Shown here: positions 43,526-53,083 of the stretch, piece by piece
How the letters are laid out: every line of letters begins with the position of its first letter
How positions within the stretch are numbered: the stretch's first letter is position 1
Assembly: GCF_001050275.1 (NCBI RefSeq)
Contig: NZ_BBYA01000010.1
Span: forward strand, 62,001 to 126,000
Direction: 5' to 3'
Length of the DNA stretch: 64,000 bases
Source: Leptolinea tardivitalis
GTDB lineage: Bacteria > Chloroflexota > Anaerolineae > Anaerolineales > Anaerolineaceae
The notes under the pieces: generated by a model
What the model saw: the letters and a program-made list of their open reading frames with translations, nothing else
Told to the model about the DNA's origin: nothing
Databases searched by the model: none
Program-made: the position numbers and the translations under genes

Positions 43526-46477
43526 ATGAAAATTTCAGCGATTTTTTCGCTGTTAATTCTTTTGGCGTCCATGGGGGAATATCCATACGCAATGCAAACT
43601 GGATTGCTTGCAGATGAAATTGTTTATTCTCAAAATTTCAATTCCGATTCTGCCGATGAATGGCGGTTGCAAGAAGGCTGGGCCATTGTTCCATCAGAGA
43701 ATGGCAAAGCCCTGTATGGAAGCGGCCATGTTTGGGCAGATTTGATTGGTAAAACCTGGGATGATTATTACCTGCAATTTCGGATGAATTCGCAGAGCTC
43801 CGCCGTGATGCACGCCAATATCCGCCTGTTGGGAACCGTTCGCTATTTTATTGGACTGAGTCGTAATCAATCGTATCTCTCCCGGCAGGATGACCAAAAT
43901 ACCATCCATGATGGATTGGCAACGGGACGAGGAATTGGCTCTGGTTGGCATCTAATACGCATCACTGTTGTTGGAGGCAGGATTGAGGTCTTATGTGACA
44001 ACCGCAGATTGTTTGTATATACCGATCCGAATCCCCTGACATCCGGTGGAGTAGCCTTTGAAAACCTTACAGAAGCTGCAACACTTGTGGATGATGTGAT
44101 CGTCGGTATACCCACCCAGGCCATCACCACTGCTGCTTCTGCCGGGAAAACCGTAGTAGCTCCTCCCAACACCCTTAAGTGGATAAATACGGGTGGCCCA
44201 TTAGGTGGACTTGGCTATGATATCCGTATGAGCCCCGAAAACCCGGATGTAATGTATGTGACTGATGCCAAAGCTGGCGTTTTCAAAAGCATCGACGGTG
44301 GTCATACCTGGAAAGCCATAAATAAAGGTATTTCCATTCGTGCCGGTGAAACCGGTGATCAGATCCCCATTTTTTGCCTTACGATCTCTCCAACCAATCC
44401 TGATTTAATCTGGGCAGGTACAACCGGACAGCGTGGTGCATTCAAATCCACAGATGCCGGGGAAACCTGGCATAAGATGGACAATGGAATCAGATTTCCA
44501 ACCCTGACTTTGCGCGGGTTTGCCATTGATCCAGGAGATAATAATATTGTTTACACAGCCGGCGAACTTTCTTCTTGGGAGTGGAGTGGTTCTGAACAAT
44601 TCGGCGGAAAATTCGATAAAGTAAAAGGCGTAGTGTATAAAACAACAAACGGTGGTCAACTTTGGAAAGAAATCTGGAGAGGCAACAATCTGGGTCGTTA
44701 TATATTAATTGATCCTCGTAATTCAAACGTCCTGTACCTTTCAACTGGCATTTTCGATCGCGAAGCTGCTGATTCTGACTTCAAGACCGGGAAACAGGGG
44801 GGTGAAGGCATCTTAAAAAGCACAGATGGCGGGCAAACCTGGCACGCTATTAATAATGGTCTAAAGAACTTGTATGTTGGATCGCTGGTTATGCATCCCA
44901 CAAATCCGGATATTCTGCTGGCAGGTGTTGGAAATAATACCTTCACGGAAGGTTCGGGAGTGTATATAACCAAAAATGGAGGGGAAAGTTGGACGCAGAC
45001 ACTGCAGCTATACGCTGTGACATCTGTGGAGATTTCTGCTGCCAACCCGAATCGAGCGTATGCCGGAAATTTTACAGAGTTCTACCGTAGTGATGACGGT
45101 GGGATGAATTGGATACAAGTTAATAAAGCCAGTGAAGGATGGGGGCCACCCGGTTTATTGGGTGGACAACCTATTGACTTCCAGGCAGATCCACGTGATC
45201 CTGACCGATTGTTTGCCAATGCGTATGGTGGTGGAAATTTCATAACAGAAGATGCCGGTCGTACCTGGAAGGATACATCCAACGGCTATACCGGTTCTAT
45301 GATTCGCGATATCGCCGTAGACCCCACATCCCCCGGACATGTATATGCAGTTGGACGAAGCGGATTCTTCGAAAGTCGTAACGGGGGCAGCAATTGGGAC
45401 ACTCCCAACCGAAGTTTCCGCAATAATGATTACCATGTAATCGCTCTAAATCCATCAAACCCATCCCAGCTTGTTGCCGAATTGAATTGTGGCCGTGCAC
45501 TGTTGTATTCTCCTGATGGTGGACGCACCTTCACGCAAACCTATAGCTCGCCAGAAGATAATTTTGCATGGCGGACTTTAGCCTTTGCACCATCAGACCC
45601 TTCTGTTGTGTATGCCGGAGGAATCGGATACCAATCCTGTGGGATTTCAGAACCGCAATTTGAGGCCAAAGGGTTTCTTAGATCTACTGACGGTGGCCTT
45701 TCATGGGCTGATGCCAATGATGCCATTACGAAAAATGCCGTTGTAATGCAGATTGCCATCCACCCGAACAAACCTCTGACGGCATATGCTGCCACGTTTA
45801 ACCACGGCCTTTTACAGACAACTGATGGAGGAAAAACCTGGACCAACCCGGGCAAGGAGTTTTCGTCATCCACCAGATTAACAGCCGTTGAAATTTCTCC
45901 CGCAGATCCATCTGTTATTTTTGCGGCAAAATACCACGCTGGATTGTGGGTGAGCACTGATGCCGGGATCAACTGGAAACGCAGCAGCAACGGTTTGATC
46001 TCTGAAGCATTTCTAACGGATATTGTATTCGACCCCATCCAACCACAGGTTATGTATGTCTCTGATTTATTCAGTGGTGTATATCGTTCCGTTGATGGAG
46101 GAAAAAACTGGAAGGTGATCAATACTGGTCTGCTAAACCGGGCAGTAAATAAAATGTCTTTATCCAGCGACGGCCTTCATCTGTATGCTGCAACAGAAGG
46201 AATGGGTGTCTTCCGTCTTGACCTGAATAACCAACCTCCTGCTTCCATTCCGGAACGCACGGATGATGTTTCGATCGAATCCTCTGGAACACAGAATTCT
46301 GATACTCCAATCCAGTCAGATTCATCGGCAGTCCTGGAACAATCAACAGAAAATAATGCGCCCTCAACTCATAAAAAAGTGGACGTTAATGATCTGTTTG
46401 CCGGATGTTCTACCATCCCTGCTGTTATGATCTTTACAATTCCTCTGGTAAAAAATAAAAGGAAACATCATCCATAA
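43526..46477 (+). CDS. Large secreted Asp-box (BNR/VPS10-like) repeat protein
   Basis: 983 residues. Signal peptide (1-23), a jelly-roll/LamG-like domain (about 30-195), then two beta-propellers with 13 Asp-box-like repeats by my count, e.g. SIDGGHTWKAI, STDAGETWHKM, STDGGQTWHAI, SVDGGKNWKVI. A Ser/Thr linker (about 910-950) leads to a C-terminal hydrophobic segment (IPAVMIFTIPLV) and a KNKRKHH tail, a likely membrane anchor. Such proteins resemble sortilin/VPS10 or glycosidases, but repeat alone does not show sialidase activity. GAGG lies 16 bases before ATG. Nine bases separate it from the cytochrome gene, so the two may be co-transcribed. Confidence 0.85.
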   Translation: MKISAIFSLLILLASMGEYPYAMQTGLLADEIVYSQNFNSDSADEWRLQEGWAIVPSENGKALYGSGHVWADLIGKTWDDYYLQFRMNSQSSAVMHANIRLLGTVRYFIGLSRNQSYLSRQDDQNTIHDGLATGRGIGSGWHLIRITVVGGRIEVLCDNRRLFVYTDPNPLTSGGVAFENLTEAATLVDDVIVGIPTQAITTAASAGKTVVAPPNTLKWINTGGPLGGLGYDIRMSPENPDVMYVTDAKAGVFKSIDGGHTWKAINKGISIRAGETGDQIPIFCLTISPTNPDLIWAGTTGQRGAFKSTDAGETWHKMDNGIRFPTLTLRGFAIDPGDNNIVYTAGELSSWEWSGSEQFGGKFDKVKGVVYKTTNGGQLWKEIWRGNNLGRYILIDPRNSNVLYLSTGIFDREAADSDFKTGKQGGEGILKSTDGGQTWHAINNGLKNLYVGSLVMHPTNPDILLAGVGNNTFTEGSGVYITKNGGESWTQTLQLYAVTSVEISAANPNRAYAGNFTEFYRSDDGGMNWIQVNKASEGWGPPGLLGGQPIDFQADPRDPDRLFANAYGGGNFITEDAGRTWKDTSNGYTGSMIRDIAVDPTSPGHVYAVGRSGFFESRNGGSNWDTPNRSFRNNDYHVIALNPSNPSQLVAELNCGRALLYSPDGGRTFTQTYSSPEDNFAWRTLAFAPSDPSVVYAGGIGYQSCGISEPQFEAKGFLRSTDGGLSWADANDAITKNAVVMQIAIHPNKPLTAYAATFNHGLLQTTDGGKTWTNPGKEFSSSTRLTAVEISPADPSVIFAAKYHAGLWVSTDAGINWKRSSNGLISEAFLTDIVFDPIQPQVMYVSDLFSGVYRSVDGGKNWKVINTGLLNRAVNKMSLSSDGLHLYAATEGMGVFRLDLNNQPPASIPERTDDVSIESSGTQNSDTPIQSDSSAVLEQSTENNAPSTHKKVDVNDLFAGCSTIPAVMIFTIPLVKNKRKHHP

Positions 46478-46485
46478 GGCTGTTT

Positions 46486-48186
46486 ATGAAACCATGCCCT
46501 TTCATCCTGATCATTGCAGGTAGTCTCCTGGTTCTTGGTGCTATCACGTCTCATTCCAGGGATAAAGACAAGGCCATTCAGACTCCTACCACCACCCCAT
46601 ATATCGGTTATGTGGTGGATGAAAGCGGGAAGCCAGTGGAAGGCGCCACAGTACGCATTCAAACGGAAAAAGGATCTACCACAACAAACCTTGACGGCAG
46701 CTTCATCCTTTTTTCCCACACAGACAAACAACCCGTAACTATCTCTGCCTGGAAGGAAGGTTATTACTGTTCTTCTCAGGAAAATGTAGAGGCTGGACAG
46801 GTACTTCCACGGCTTGTATTGAGGAAATATCAGATAACGGATAATCCGGAGTATGCCTGGGTTCCGCCTGAAGGGACCAACTCCTGTTATTCCTGCAAGC
46901 CGACCGTTACACAGGTCTGGTTGAACAATGACGCTCATGGAAAATCGGCAAAAAATCCGCGTTTTCTCACTATGTATTACGGAACCAACCTTTCCGGTCA
47001 GACCAGCCCGTTAACACGCTATGTCACCACCCAGGATTATGGAAGGATGCCGCTGCCGCCGGACACCTCCAGACCATATTACGGACCCGGATTTAAGCTC
47101 GATTTCCCTGAATCAAACGGGAATTGCAGTACCTGCCACATCCCTGGAGCGGCATTGGCCGACGCTTATGGTGTTGATCCCAACTCTGTCACAGGAGTGG
47201 ATACGTATGGCATCCATTGTGATTTCTGCCACAAAATAGCCGACACATCCGTTAAAGAAAATAGCCTGCCTGATCCGGGGATGCCCGGCGTACTCTCACT
47301 GGATATTCGCCGGCCGTTTCCGGACGATAAAGATAGATATCAGCTATTTTTTGGCACATTTGATGATGACAATGTTCCAAAAGAAGATACAAAACTCCCA
47401 CTACTGTCTGAGAGCCGCTACTGTGCCTCCTGCCATTATGGTGTGTTCTGGGATACGCAAATATACAACTCATACGGTGAATGGCTGGCCAGTTCATACA
47501 GTAACCCGGTGACCGGCCGCACCTGTCAGCAGTGCCACATGCCGTCACCCACTATCTTGAACGGCATCACAATAACCAATGTGGCCGAAGGAAAAGGTGG
47601 AGTTAACCGCGATCCAGACAGCATACATGCCCATACATTCCCCGGGGCGGCCAGCCAGGAACTGTTGCAGAATGCATTAACCCTTACTACATCTGCCCGT
47701 CGAATGGAAAATAATAACGCCATCCGGGTGGATGTACGGCTCTATAACGATCGTACAGGGCATCACATTCCTACCGATTCACCTTTGAGGCAAATGATCT
47801 TGCTTGTCAGGGCATATAATTCCTCCGGACAACCGTTAACGTTGATTCAGGGTGACACCCTGCCTGATTGGACCGGTGTGGGCAATCCAGAAGACGGATA
47901 TTATGCCGGATTACCCGGCAAGGGCTATGCGAAGATATTATCCGAACTCTGGACGGGAATCAGTCCGACCGGTGCTTATTGGAATCCGACTCGTCTGGAA
48001 AGCGATACCCGTCTGCCCGCGCTGACCAGTGATGACAGCACATACCTGTTCTCTGCTTCCCCATCATCCCCGGTGACGGTGGATGTGCAGGTATGGTTCC
48101 GTCGGGCATACAGATCATTGGCTGACCTGAAAGGTTGGAAAGACCCCGATATCTTAATGGAATCTTCCCGGATGATCGTGAAGTAA
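46486..48186 (+). CDS. Secreted five-haem cytochrome c with a CxxCK site
   Basis: 566 residues. N-terminal signal/anchor (5-20), a carboxypeptidase-regulatory-like beta sandwich (about 38-112, GYVVDESGKPVEGATVRI), then five haem motifs: Cys134-Tyr-Ser-Cys-Lys138 (Lys instead of His), Cys214-218 CSTCH, Cys245-249 CDFCH, Cys313-317 CASCH, Cys347-351 CQQCH. Distal His candidates include HAHTFPGA (about 380) and TGHHIP (about 424). A Lys-ligated haem is a hallmark of NrfA nitrite reductases, though overall length and order differ. Possible role in extracellular electron transfer or detoxification; the reaction is not known. Confidence 0.85.
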   Translation: MKPCPFILIIAGSLLVLGAITSHSRDKDKAIQTPTTTPYIGYVVDESGKPVEGATVRIQTEKGSTTTNLDGSFILFSHTDKQPVTISAWKEGYYCSSQENVEAGQVLPRLVLRKYQITDNPEYAWVPPEGTNSCYSCKPTVTQVWLNNDAHGKSAKNPRFLTMYYGTNLSGQTSPLTRYVTTQDYGRMPLPPDTSRPYYGPGFKLDFPESNGNCSTCHIPGAALADAYGVDPNSVTGVDTYGIHCDFCHKIADTSVKENSLPDPGMPGVLSLDIRRPFPDDKDRYQLFFGTFDDDNVPKEDTKLPLLSESRYCASCHYGVFWDTQIYNSYGEWLASSYSNPVTGRTCQQCHMPSPTILNGITITNVAEGKGGVNRDPDSIHAHTFPGAASQELLQNALTLTTSARRMENNNAIRVDVRLYNDRTGHHIPTDSPLRQMILLVRAYNSSGQPLTLIQGDTLPDWTGVGNPEDGYYAGLPGKGYAKILSELWTGISPTGAYWNPTRLESDTRLPALTSDDSTYLFSASPSSPVTVDVQVWFRRAYRSLADLKGWKDPDILMESSRMIVK

Positions 48187-48207
48187 ATTATAATAGTGAT
48201 ATCTGTC

Positions 48208-48279
48208 GGGCCCGTAGCTCAGCGGCAGAGCACGGGGCTCATAACCTCTTGGTCGCTGGTTCGAATCCAGCCGGGCCCA
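48208..48279 (+). tRNA. tRNA-Met (CAT anticodon)
   Basis: Acceptor GGGCCCG pairs with CGGGCCC, D arm GCTC/GAGC, anticodon loop CTCATAA, T arm GCTGG/CCAGC with TTCGAAT, discriminator A; 72 bases, CCA not encoded. Anticodon-stem pair 27-43 is C-T mismatched. CAT could be elongator Met or Ile (lysidine-modified); it is not an initiator type because the acceptor starts with a G-C pair. TATAAT lies 13 bases upstream. Confidence 0.93.
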
Positions 48280-48310
48280 CTGATTATTGGTAGCGGGGAA
48301 ATGAATGCAC

Positions 48311-48347
48311 GATGCGGTCAAAATCGAGCTCATCCTACGAGCTGGTA
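48311..48347 (+). repeat. Copy A of a short dispersed repeat
   Basis: Matches copy B (48476-48512) at 30 of 37 bases by eye: shared core GATGCG-TCAAA--CGAGC then CATCCTAC. Lies 32 bases after the tRNA. Its hairpin arms have decayed. The gap 48280-48772 has no supported gene; besides these repeats I see nothing in it. Confidence 0.55.
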
Positions 48348-48470
48348 AAACGCGTGACAGATTGGCCGTGGTCAAGTTTTCACCGGTATGTGAGGATGGG
48401 AGTGTATTCTGAGGATTGGGGTGGTCAGGTGGATGGTGCCTTCATGGATATGCCAGAGGGAGAATAATTT

Positions 48471-48512
48471 GTAGGGATGCGCTCAAAGGCGAGCACATCC
48501 TACAGGCTGATA
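48471..48512 (+). repeat. Copy B of the short dispersed repeat, hairpin intact
   Basis: GTAGGGATGCGCTC pairs with GAGCACATCCTAC across AAAGGC (one bulge, one G-U). The core is shared with copy A 165 bases upstream, suggesting a small palindromic mobile repeat (REP/MITE-like). Confidence 0.55.
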
Positions 48513-48772
48513 GAGCTTCTCTCGGCAACCGATGCTATTTCGTTAACCATGTCGCCCCTTAAGGGTTTATGTTCTTTTTTCTGGATTCAAGGTACATCGT
48601 CGAAAAGCCGGTTGTTCGACTGTCCGAAGAGAAATTGTGGGATAATTAAAAATATAAAAACGCAGAATTTGGTGTTGAAATGACTACTATACTCTTGACC
48701 CGGGAATTTTGTAGAGATTGTATATTCGTTTCAATCCAGTATAAAAATTTGTAAAAGGTCACATCACTGAAC

Positions 48773-50620
48773 ATGAATAGATTGGGGAAGATAAGTTTAT
48801 CCAGGTCAATGATCTTTGGATTGTTATTTATTATCTTCAATTTTGCTTTCATTATCTCCCCTTACTGGCTTCTGCCGGAATTACCCATAGGTAAATTTAC
48901 CGTACTTGTAGTTACCATTATCTCGGGGATAATTTGGGCCAACTATTCGACAGGCAGGTTACAACTTCAATATAGCATCAAATCATTTGCCGGTCTTGTA
49001 ATTTTGCTCAGTGTAATATTTGCGATAAATCTTGGTCCTTTATCATCCAGTATTCCCTGGCGGGGTGATGAGGATTTTCATATCGCTAATGTGCTGGCAT
49101 TAATTAATGATCTGCAGCCTTACGTTTCGATTTTTGTTTTGGCTGGTTTCGTAGTTTTTCTTTACCTGTTAGCAAAAAATAAGGGATTGGCGTTTATTTG
49201 GTACTCATTGATTATGCTGGTTATCTTCTGGGCTTTAGCTGTTATACGAATTCTGCCTTTGGGGAATCCGGTTTTCTTCCCTCGTTATCCATATTTTACA
49301 TATTGGATAACGGCCATTTTGTTAAAAATTCCTTCCATTATATTCACCCCTTTTCATGAAGAATTTTATCGGTTAGTCCCTCTCCTGTTCACCGGGATAA
49401 TTATCTGGCTGTTTATCCGGGTTTCTTTCAAAGAGATTTCCGTTCCTTCTTTCCTGGCAGGAATCGGTGTGACAACAATACCGCTTGTCTTTTACTACTC
49501 CTCAATTTTCTACCTTGAGCTTCCAGCCGTTTGTTTAATGTTTGTAGTATGCCTTCGAATAGATCATCTTCTTCATAGTGATTTTAACGAAATCAGAAAT
49601 GATCCTGCGTGGTATGCATTACTTCTTCTCGGGTTTATAAAAGAAACGACCCTTCCATTTCTCATTGTATTTGTAATTTTTCGGTTTGCCATCCTATTTC
49701 TTAAGTTGAAAAAAAGTGGACAAAACAATTTCGATGAAAAACAGCAGCCGGAACCCAATCCTCTGAAGAGGATATATGCTGTTTTGGGTCAGGAAGTTAT
49801 CATCAGTTTACTTGTGTTATTTCCCGCCGTGCTTTACCTGATCTTTCGCAGTTCATTGGCTGAGATTTCCAGGGGCTATATTCCCGCCGGGAATAATTTG
49901 TTGCATCTATCAACATATAAAGTAATTATTCGATCGTTACTTGAACAGTTTGGGCCTTTTCTGGTCATCTTTCTTGCCGGCTGTATTTTGTTAATTCGAC
50001 AGAAAGACTATATAAAAGTCTGTTTTTTCCTGTCCAGTATCGTTATCTTCCTCATATTTTTCACCGCTGATGATTGGAAATTCATCGGGTATAGCCGATT
50101 TAACCTTCTGATACTGCCTGAAATCCTTGCCTGTAGCATTGCTGTATTTCATCGTTTGAAAGATCAAAAAATCCTCGGTCCAGTTTTGTCAATATTGATC
50201 CTGGCTGTAAATTTATGGATCTCTCCCGTTAATTCAGATGGCACCAAAAAACCATTTTGGGGAAACTACAATTACGACACATCGGAACATTATTATCCGT
50301 ACGAAGAAACACTCCAATGGATCAAGGATAGTGATATTCATGGGTCAATATTATTCACAGGTTTATATTATCCATATTATTTTGAATTCTATTTTCATAA
50401 GTTGAATTGGTTCCCCGTATATAAAGTCATCGAATCTGAGGAAAACCGCAACGAAAAAAGAGATATTTTAAAAATGCTGACCATTGGGAAGGAAGAGAAT
50501 TACACCTTCGTTATTTACCATATCCTCGGGAAAGATATTCCAACTATTGAGAAGGATACAGGATATGAGCATATGCAGGAAATCTGCAATATGGCTCATT
50601 GCTTGCTGGTATTTTATTAA
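48773..50620 (+). CDS. GT39-like membrane protein, AT-rich
   Basis: 615 residues, about 12 helices. WRGDEDFHIANVLALIND (acidic group about residues 97-100) marks the GT-C catalytic loop. The base composition is clearly more AT-rich than the glycan genes before the tRNA. A soluble C-terminal part of about 110 residues (HYYPYEETLQWIKDSD) fits outer-face GT-C domains. TATAAAA lies about 40 bases upstream and the ribosome site is weak. No partner genes adjacent. Possibly acquired by transfer. Confidence 0.65.
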   Translation: MNRLGKISLSRSMIFGLLFIIFNFAFIISPYWLLPELPIGKFTVLVVTIISGIIWANYSTGRLQLQYSIKSFAGLVILLSVIFAINLGPLSSSIPWRGDEDFHIANVLALINDLQPYVSIFVLAGFVVFLYLLAKNKGLAFIWYSLIMLVIFWALAVIRILPLGNPVFFPRYPYFTYWITAILLKIPSIIFTPFHEEFYRLVPLLFTGIIIWLFIRVSFKEISVPSFLAGIGVTTIPLVFYYSSIFYLELPAVCLMFVVCLRIDHLLHSDFNEIRNDPAWYALLLLGFIKETTLPFLIVFVIFRFAILFLKLKKSGQNNFDEKQQPEPNPLKRIYAVLGQEVIISLLVLFPAVLYLIFRSSLAEISRGYIPAGNNLLHLSTYKVIIRSLLEQFGPFLVIFLAGCILLIRQKDYIKVCFFLSSIVIFLIFFTADDWKFIGYSRFNLLILPEILACSIAVFHRLKDQKILGPVLSILILAVNLWISPVNSDGTKKPFWGNYNYDTSEHYYPYEETLQWIKDSDIHGSILFTGLYYPYYFEFYFHKLNWFPVYKVIESEENRNEKRDILKMLTIGKEENYTFVIYHILGKDIPTIEKDTGYEHMQEICNMAHCLLVFY

Positions 50621-50925
50621 ATTGAAATCCTTAATTTACATATACTTGAAGGATTGATTGTTAATCCACTATTTTGTACAAAGTTCGACCTGATTACCGG
50701 GATGAACATACTAGCACATATATTTATTGCGAATCTGGCAACACAAAATCATCGTTTAATACATGCCCGGTATTTTTCATATTAAATTTCAAAAAATGTT
50801 CCATTAGAATGAGAAAAATACTTGTCATCAGTAGACAAAATAGTATCCTATCTCCAAACATCTCGGATTCTGATTTAAAACCAACCAGACCTATTGATTA
50901 ACAGTAGTGGATTAAGAGACATATT
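50621..50925. other. Gene-free AT-rich gap
   Basis: About 300 bases with no frame that has a ribosome site or a recognisable protein. I see no hairpin terminator and no repeat in it. Confidence 0.6.
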
Positions 50926-50954
50926 CTGACCAGTCGTCAATTCTCATCTATAAT
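50926..50954 (+). promoter_or_regulatory. Promoter for a leaderless GTG-start gene
   Basis: CTGACC (four of six to TTGACA), 17-base spacer, TATAAT; the GTG start follows after six bases. No Shine-Dalgarno. Confidence 0.6.
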
Positions 50955-50960
50955 AAGGCC

Positions 50961-51698
50961 GTGACTTTCCTTCCCCCTGTATCATCTTTCGACCGGAAAA
51001 GTCCGGCTTCTACCCGATTAACATTTGGTCTGTTCTTCCTGATGTGTACGCTTGCCGGGATCCTTTCTCTATCGGCGGTCATCAACCTGCCTCCGTCTGA
51101 ATCAAAATCTGCCGTCATTGCGTCGTTTTCCCCGTGGCGCATCTTCACCTGGGGATTCCTTGGCTTGGGAACACTTATTTCACTTGGTTTGTTTATTAAA
51201 TCTCAGGTCACACCAGACTGGTCAACCCGGGTGGAAACCATAATCCATACCTGGCATAAGACTCATTCATTTCTCTCCTCGGCGTATTTCTGCCTGTCGC
51301 TGGCTTTGATTCTCCTGCTGGGCGGTTTGGATTACCTGATGGATGTGCAGCGTTTTCCGCGCATGGCCTATTACATTTTTCTTTATGTACGCCTGCGCCC
51401 GATATGTTTATGGTTGATGGCAGTGACGATCATATCCCTGATTTTGACGTTTACCTACAGATGGCTGACACTTTCGTTGCGCGATTTTCTACCCTCCAAC
51501 CGGGCTTCTCGGGCAGGTGCATACTGTCTGTTGGTTGTGTTTGCTGGCACCCTGGTGATGTGGGTGAACCTTTTACGTGATCCGATATTTTTCGAAGATA
51601 AGAGCAGCCTCTGGCTGCCTATGATTTTCATCTCCATCCCAGTTTTATTTATAGGTCTATTTCTCATTGACCGTCAGGGGAAATCAAAGACGGAATGA
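50961..51698 (+). CDS. Membrane protein of unknown function
   Basis: 245 residues with six hydrophobic helices (two near 22-42 and 62-82, two near 110-130 and 145-165, two near 190-240). Start is GTG at 50961, placed right behind a -10 box, so the mRNA is probably leaderless. The end overlaps the next gene as ATGA, and both probably work together. I recognise no family; layout resembles the small partner of a polytopic glycosyltransferase. Confidence 0.65.
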   Translation: MTFLPPVSSFDRKSPASTRLTFGLFFLMCTLAGILSLSAVINLPPSESKSAVIASFSPWRIFTWGFLGLGTLISLGLFIKSQVTPDWSTRVETIIHTWHKTHSFLSSAYFCLSLALILLLGGLDYLMDVQRFPRMAYYIFLYVRLRPICLWLMAVTIISLILTFTYRWLTLSLRDFLPSNRASRAGAYCLLVVFAGTLVMWVNLLRDPIFFEDKSSLWLPMIFISIPVLFIGLFLIDRQGKSKTE

Positions 51699-53083
51699 AT
51701 AAAAATTCAAATATATCCATAAGTAATCTGATTGAAGCCGCCGTTTATTACGGCTTTTTTTTGCTGCTGGTAGCCCTGTCCATATACTCCAGTTTTTTTG
51801 TGAAAGCGCTGCCTGATCCGAATAATCTCAACAATGCCACCATCCAACAGGTGATTTTCGGTTTTGCATTCAACCGCCTGCAGCGCATTCCGGCCCAGAT
51901 ACTCATCGTTTCCGGATTAGCCATCCTCATCGGAATGGCCGCCCTGTGGAATAATCGACGTGATCAGGAACTGTACCGGCGGTTTGCCAGTTTGAATAAC
52001 CGGTTCTTTTCAAAGAAAATATACATAATTGCCCTGTGCCTGGTCTTTTTTACCGCCTGCTGCCTGTTGCAAAGCAATATGGTGTCAGCCGATATGGTGA
52101 TATACAAAAGCTGGATTCCCCGACAGTTCATGCGCGGCATCATGCACGTCCGTTTTGACGAGATGTGGGAATCCAACCTTCACTTCAATGCATACATCCT
52201 GCTTCATACCTTTTTGGGGACAGATGTGCTGGCCAGCTACCGCCTGCTTTCCTGCCTGGCAGCACCATTCTTCCTGTATATCCTGTTGATTTTCAGCCGA
52301 CGGCTAGTGCCGGATAAAGCCCTGTCATTGAGTATGTTCATTATGTCTGGCGGATTTGTTCAGCTCTTTTTTGGTGATATGGAGTACTACACCATCACCA
52401 TCACCCTGGTGATGGCCTATTTCTATCTGGCATACGCCTTTCTACAAGAAGAAACGTCTTTTGTTACCCCGGCCATGATGCTGGCATTGGCCATGACCTT
52501 CCATATGGAGACATTCTACCTTCTTCCCACACTCTTCTTCTTGTCCATTGTTGCGATTCAAAGACGGGATGGTTTTGAGGTCATCTGTGGTTGGTTTGGC
52601 CTGTTTATACTGGTCAGCCTGACTCTGATGTTCTTCGTCAATAATGGCAATCCCCTTAATAACATGGTGGATACCAGCTGGGGTCTGGGCCGGAACGGCA
52701 ATGTGCTGGCCAACTTTCTGACCAATACGCCGCTTCTGTTTATCGCCCGCTTAAACATGGTCACCCTGGTTTTTCCAGCCATTTGGCTGCTGGTACCTCT
52801 GCTGGGATTTTCGCGCATCAAGCTGGATCCGTTCAACGGTTTCCTGCTGACCGGCGCCTGCTGCGGGATTCCCTTTTCACTGGTCTGGGTATCATCTATT
52901 GGCCTGTACAGCGATTGGAATTTATTTTCCATGCCGCTGTTTCCGGCCATCTTACTGGTAGGGTACAATCTGATCGGTCACACTCATTTTTCTCGCAAAA
53001 CCGCATTACTTTACGGCCTGACCGCATTTTCATCACTGATCAGTTATGGATGGATCGTATCCAATCATTTCATCGGGCGGTGA
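51695..53083 (+). CDS. Polytopic membrane protein, possible glycosyltransferase
   Basis: 462 residues, about 11 helices. Around residue 130-165 KSWIPRQFMRGIMHVRFDEMWESNLHF is a charged outer loop, and FGDMEYYTITITLVMAYFYLAY follows; placement resembles GT-C enzymes, but I cannot point to a sure catalytic motif. Co-translated with the upstream membrane protein (ATGA overlap). No substrate can be given. Confidence 0.6.
   Translation: MNKNSNISISNLIEAAVYYGFFLLLVALSIYSSFFVKALPDPNNLNNATIQQVIFGFAFNRLQRIPAQILIVSGLAILIGMAALWNNRRDQELYRRFASLNNRFFSKKIYIIALCLVFFTACCLLQSNMVSADMVIYKSWIPRQFMRGIMHVRFDEMWESNLHFNAYILLHTFLGTDVLASYRLLSCLAAPFFLYILLIFSRRLVPDKALSLSMFIMSGGFVQLFFGDMEYYTITITLVMAYFYLAYAFLQEETSFVTPAMMLALAMTFHMETFYLLPTLFFLSIVAIQRRDGFEVICGWFGLFILVSLTLMFFVNNGNPLNNMVDTSWGLGRNGNVLANFLTNTPLLFIARLNMVTLVFPAIWLLVPLLGFSRIKLDPFNGFLLTGACCGIPFSLVWVSSIGLYSDWNLFSMPLFPAILLVGYNLIGHTHFSRKTALLYGLTAFSSLISYGWIVSNHFIGR

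Noticed and set aside
45541-46122. 193-codon minus-strand frame
   Set aside because: Antisense of the Asp-box repeat gene.
43526-46477. Sialidase call for the Asp-box protein
   Set aside because: Asp boxes are structural; no Arg triad or catalytic Tyr/Glu arrangement of sialidases could be placed by eye.
48154-48375. Minus-strand frame with WARLDSNQRPRGYEPRALP
   Set aside because: This is the well-known false translation of a tRNA gene read backwards; it covers the tRNA-Met.
50674-50901. 75-codon frame in the gap before 50961
   Set aside because: No ribosome site, no recognisable protein, AT-rich chance frame.
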